Shown here: piece after piece, positions 61,703 through 64,000 of the stretch | How the letters are laid out: every line of letters begins with the position of its first letter | Numbering within the stretch: position 1 is the stretch's first letter | Assembly (NCBI RefSeq): GCF_002233675.1 | Contig: NZ_NMUQ01000002.1 | Span: 1-64,000 of the forward strand | Origin: Paenibacillus herberti | Lineage (GTDB): Bacteria > Bacillota > Bacilli > Paenibacillales > Paenibacillaceae | DNA: 64,000 nucleotides | Reading direction: 5' to 3' | Translations under genes and position numbers: made by a program | Notes under the pieces: generated by a model | Database searches by the model: none | What the model saw: the letters and a program-made list of their open reading frames with translations, nothing else | Told to the model about the DNA's origin: nothing

Positions 61703-62761
61703 CTAACCCCGCTCTTTAACACCAGCAGCAACCGCCTGCCCGCTCAGTCCAACATAAGTCGCGGTATCCGCGATAATGAAAAGCCGCGCCGTATCTGGAA
61801 TCGGATCGTCCAACCTGCGGATAATTCCGGTATCGTCATGATCGGCAACGAGCAGAGCGCCGCGATCCTTGAGCCATTCATAAGCGTCGTTGTAGGTGTT
61901 CCACTCCGGCCTTTTGGAGATAGCGTACAGTTCATCTCCCTGATCCTTGCTGAGCAAGTTCATGAATAATCGCGAAGAGCCCTGGTTCACCGTTGAGCTC
62001 GCGATCAGATGTGAGATCGACTGTTGGGACAAGATCAGCTCATCAACTTTAGCGTGACGGAAGCTATGGCGATGATTTTCTTTGAGAATTTCCGCGATCG
62101 TGTAAATTTCGCGCCCTTTGCGCTCCGCATAACTCTCTAGCGTTGTAGCAATCAGCAGCGTCTGCCCATCTGCAAGCGAGGAATTATCAACGCCCTCCGG
62201 TGAGAAAATGATGACCGCCTTGCAGGCGAATGCATTCGCTCTTTCCAGCGTGTCGTATTCCGTGGCATCACCCTGAATATAATGAACACGTTCCTGAGCC
62301 ATAGGATGCTTCGGCTGCTTGGCAATAAGCACGATATCCCGGCTTGGATCCGCAACGAGCATCTCCTCGATTGTATCTCGGATTTTATCCTCGGACCAAC
62401 CGATGACGACGTAGTGTCCTTCCCCTTTATAGACCAATCTGCCTTCCTCCTTCTGCTTCTTCCAATTCACAAAATTCTCGGTCGTCTTGCCCACGATGGC
62501 ACCGATTACAAACAATCCTGTCATAATGACGATTATTCCGAACAGCATGCCGGGAACCGTCACCGGAAAATAATCACCGTAGCCCACCGTAGTCGCCGTC
62601 ACAACAACCCACCATAACGATATGAAGTAGTTGGTGAACTTGTCCGGCTCCAGCGCCTGGATGATTAGCGGACTTAGCAGAAAAAAGAACACCGCAAAAA
62701 CGGTAAGCGTCCTGCCGTCCAGCTTCACGATTTTTTTGACTGCATTATAGAAAAAAAGCAC
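61703..62761 (-). CDS. potassium channel with RCK (TrkA-N) domain, YugO-like
   Basis: A 352-residue channel subunit. It has two TM helices (FAVFFFLLSPLIIQAL and MLFGIIVIMTGLFVIGAIVG) flanking the selectivity filter TATTVGYGDYFP, then a cytosolic RCK/TrkA-N domain (GHYVVIGWSEDKIRDTIEEM, HYIQGDATEYDTLERANAF) that binds NAD- or c-di-AMP-type ligands. It resembles B. subtilis YugO, linked to K+ signalling in biofilms. The GTG start at 62761 has GGAGG eight bases upstream. Confidence 0.88.
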   Translation of the reverse strand: MLFFYNAVKKIVKLDGRTLTVFAVFFFLLSPLIIQALEPDKFTNYFISLWWVVVTATTVGYGDYFPVTVPGMLFGIIVIMTGLFVIGAIVGKTTENFVNWKKQKEEGRLVYKGEGHYVVIGWSEDKIRDTIEEMLVADPSRDIVLIAKQPKHPMAQERVHYIQGDATEYDTLERANAFACKAVIIFSPEGVDNSSLADGQTLLIATTLESYAERKGREIYTIAEILKENHRHSFRHAKVDELILSQQSISHLIASSTVNQGSSRLFMNLLSKDQGDELYAISKRPEWNTYNDAYEWLKDRGALLVADHDDTGIIRRLDDPIPDTARLFIIADTATYVGLSGQAVAAGVKERG

Positions 62762-62839
62762 AGCGGTATCCTCCTCGTATGCACCTTTCCATAATATACA
62801 ACATATTCCTGGTACTTGTTCGGTCGGCTTTTACACTTA

Positions 62840-64000
62840 TCATCTCTCGCCCAATCTATCTTCCAAATACTTTTTCAGTGAGGGATCGCAACAATAAACG
62901 TAACAGCCTTTCATCCCTCTGGTTAAAAGTACTTTGTATATATTTGAAATCAATTTTTTCAGTTCATCACGGTTATGCTTTAGCCCTTTTTTCCCCGCTG
63001 TATCCTTATATTCATTGTAATCAGCATACAGTTCATAATTTTCAATATCATACTTTAGATCGTTTCCTATGATGACACCTACATAATCAAATTCAAGCCC
63101 CTGTGTGGTATGAATGCATCCCACCTGATTAACCCCGTCTGGATGCACCGCCCAAATGGATTGAATCGCTTTTCCATTCCAAGGCATAGAAAAACTGTGC
63201 TCTGGAATAACAACATCTTCAATTTGCCCGTTAGAGTTGCCTTCGTTTGTCCATGACCATGCAAATCCGGCTGTCATCCGAGCTTTTAAGCCTTCAGATT
63301 GCTTCTGACGAATGAGGTTAAACACTTCGTGCGGATTATCGAGAATTTGAAAATCAAATGCATCTCGGTCCCATCCGTTATAATTTCCTGTTTCTCTAAT
63401 ATGTAGAACATCATCAATCCAATTCAGATACCCGTCTGCACCTGAACACCGAAACTGAGCATGAAGCTCATACTCATAAAGGGTAGATTTCCTTTCCTTG
63501 GCTACCCGTTTGATCTCAGCAATTGTACCGATATCATTAGGCCTAATTCTTTGATGATCATCCACAAAAAAGACATTTACATTTGAGCTTTTTATAACGT
63601 CATCTACTTGATTGACTCCTTTGTACATATAGGTGCCTTTGCCCTTTAATCGATGGGCTTCATCAACAATCAGAACGTCAAATTCATTCTCTTTAGAATC
63701 AACAAAGCTGCCTGAACCCATAAATAAATTCTTCGTCCTAGCTTTTGATAAAGTTTTATTCTTCGCTAACATTTCAACCATGACACTGCGGAACGAAGCA
63801 TTTGGAGCCACAAAAATCGTGTTGAGTCTTTCTCTTAACAATCCGCCCATGGCGTTCATGGATATGACGGATTTGCCTGTACCCGGACCACCTTTTACAA
63901 TTATGGTCGCTTTATGATCCTGTCTTTTGGCATAGCTCATAATAGTTTCATAAGCAACTTTCTGCTCATCCAATAAGATGAAATCATCGTTACCTTTAAA
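62840..64000 (-). CDS. DUF2075 superfamily I helicase-like protein (5' end outside window)
   Basis: At least 386 residues, and the frame stays open to the right edge (…FILLDEQKVAYE), so the N-terminus is missing here. P-loop TIIVKGGPGTGKSVISM (Walker A), DVLIVDEAHRLKG (Walker B), FFVDDHQRI and a C-terminal QGLEFDYVGVIIG ... LLTRGMKGCYVYC, which is the DUF2075/Schlafen-like helicase pattern. Members often carry an N-terminal nuclease (GIY-YIG or similar) and occur in defence contexts; here that part is not visible. Confidence 0.75.
   Translation of the reverse strand, partial: FKGNDDFILLDEQKVAYETIMSYAKRQDHKATIIVKGGPGTGKSVISMNAMGGLLRERLNTIFVAPNASFRSVMVEMLAKNKTLSKARTKNLFMGSGSFVDSKENEFDVLIVDEAHRLKGKGTYMYKGVNQVDDVIKSSNVNVFFVDDHQRIRPNDIGTIAEIKRVAKERKSTLYEYELHAQFRCSGADGYLNWIDDVLHIRETGNYNGWDRDAFDFQILDNPHEVFNLIRQKQSEGLKARMTAGFAWSWTNEGNSNGQIEDVVIPEHSFSMPWNGKAIQSIWAVHPDGVNQVGCIHTTQGLEFDYVGVIIGNDLKYDIENYELYADYNEYKDTAGKKGLKHNRDELKKLISNIYKVLLTRGMKGCYVYCCDPSLKKYLEDRLGER

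Overview
The window looks like a chromosomal piece of a Paenibacillus-like Bacillota genome. The grounds are the rRNA leader at the left edge (boxA and rRNA-type promoter), strong GGAGG-type ribosome binding sites with frequent GTG/TTG starts, and Bacillales-type families (YpsA, an AddB/AddA-like pair in B. subtilis order, HesB/YneR-like protein, DUF4179 with an ECF sigma factor, DUF5317, YqcI/YcgG). Most genes are on the minus strand. The flanking chromosome is fairly GC-rich; about 35.3-50 kb is visibly more AT-rich.

Layout. 1-150: leader and promoter of an rRNA operon that runs leftwards out of the window. 0.5-5.5 kb: MFS efflux pump with an ArsR-like regulator, a methyltransferase, a secreted-type Ig-like protein without signal peptide, and an HxlR regulator. 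5.5-9 kb: ypsA-rmuC, a cell-wall amidase and a HesB-like protein. 9-11.2 kb: ECF sigma factor overlapping a DUF4179 regulator. 11.3-18 kb: ANT(6)-type nucleotidyltransferase, inositol-phosphatase family protein, NlpC/P60 hydrolase, serine hydrolase, and a repeat-rich gap with a palindromic repeat element. 18-20.7 kb: a c-di-GMP locus (DUF5317 membrane protein, a 30-residue peptide, an apparent attenuator, and a GGDEF/HD-GYP protein frameshifted in a C7 run). 21-35 kb: ordinary metabolic, transport and regulatory genes, an IS66 remnant whose end now supplies a stop codon, a fossil response regulator and a bactofilin.

The most unusual region is 35.4-49.3 kb. It is one minus-strand, AT-richer block. 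In transcription order it holds a truncated BtrH-like protein, an ISAs1 scar, a heavily decayed gene of unknown family, a luciferase-like flavin monooxygenase, a butirosin-H-like acyltransferase homologue, a TobZ/NodU-type carbamoyltransferase, a one-TM protein, two ABC exporters, and an 806-residue fusion. In the fusion, an N-terminal PEP-synthase-like ATP-grasp domain is joined to a C-terminal class II aminoacyl-tRNA-synthetase-like domain resembling amino acid:carrier-protein ligases. I read it as a small specialised-metabolite (modified amino acid or peptide) synthesis and export island. It is decaying: a nonsense codon, a frameshift, an IS4 insertion 15 codons into the second ABC gene, a 5' truncation by a second IS, and an internally deleted IS66 element. 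No carrier protein gene was found.

50.5-51.6 kb holds debris of another mobile element. 51.8-58.4 kb carries the AddB/AddA-like helicase-nuclease pair. 58.5-64 kb has a GrpB-family protein, an IS3 fragment, a multiply frameshifted C39-like peptidase, a potassium channel with an RCK domain, and a DUF2075 helicase running off the right edge. No tRNA gene or CRISPR array was recognised. The promoters given are pattern matches only.
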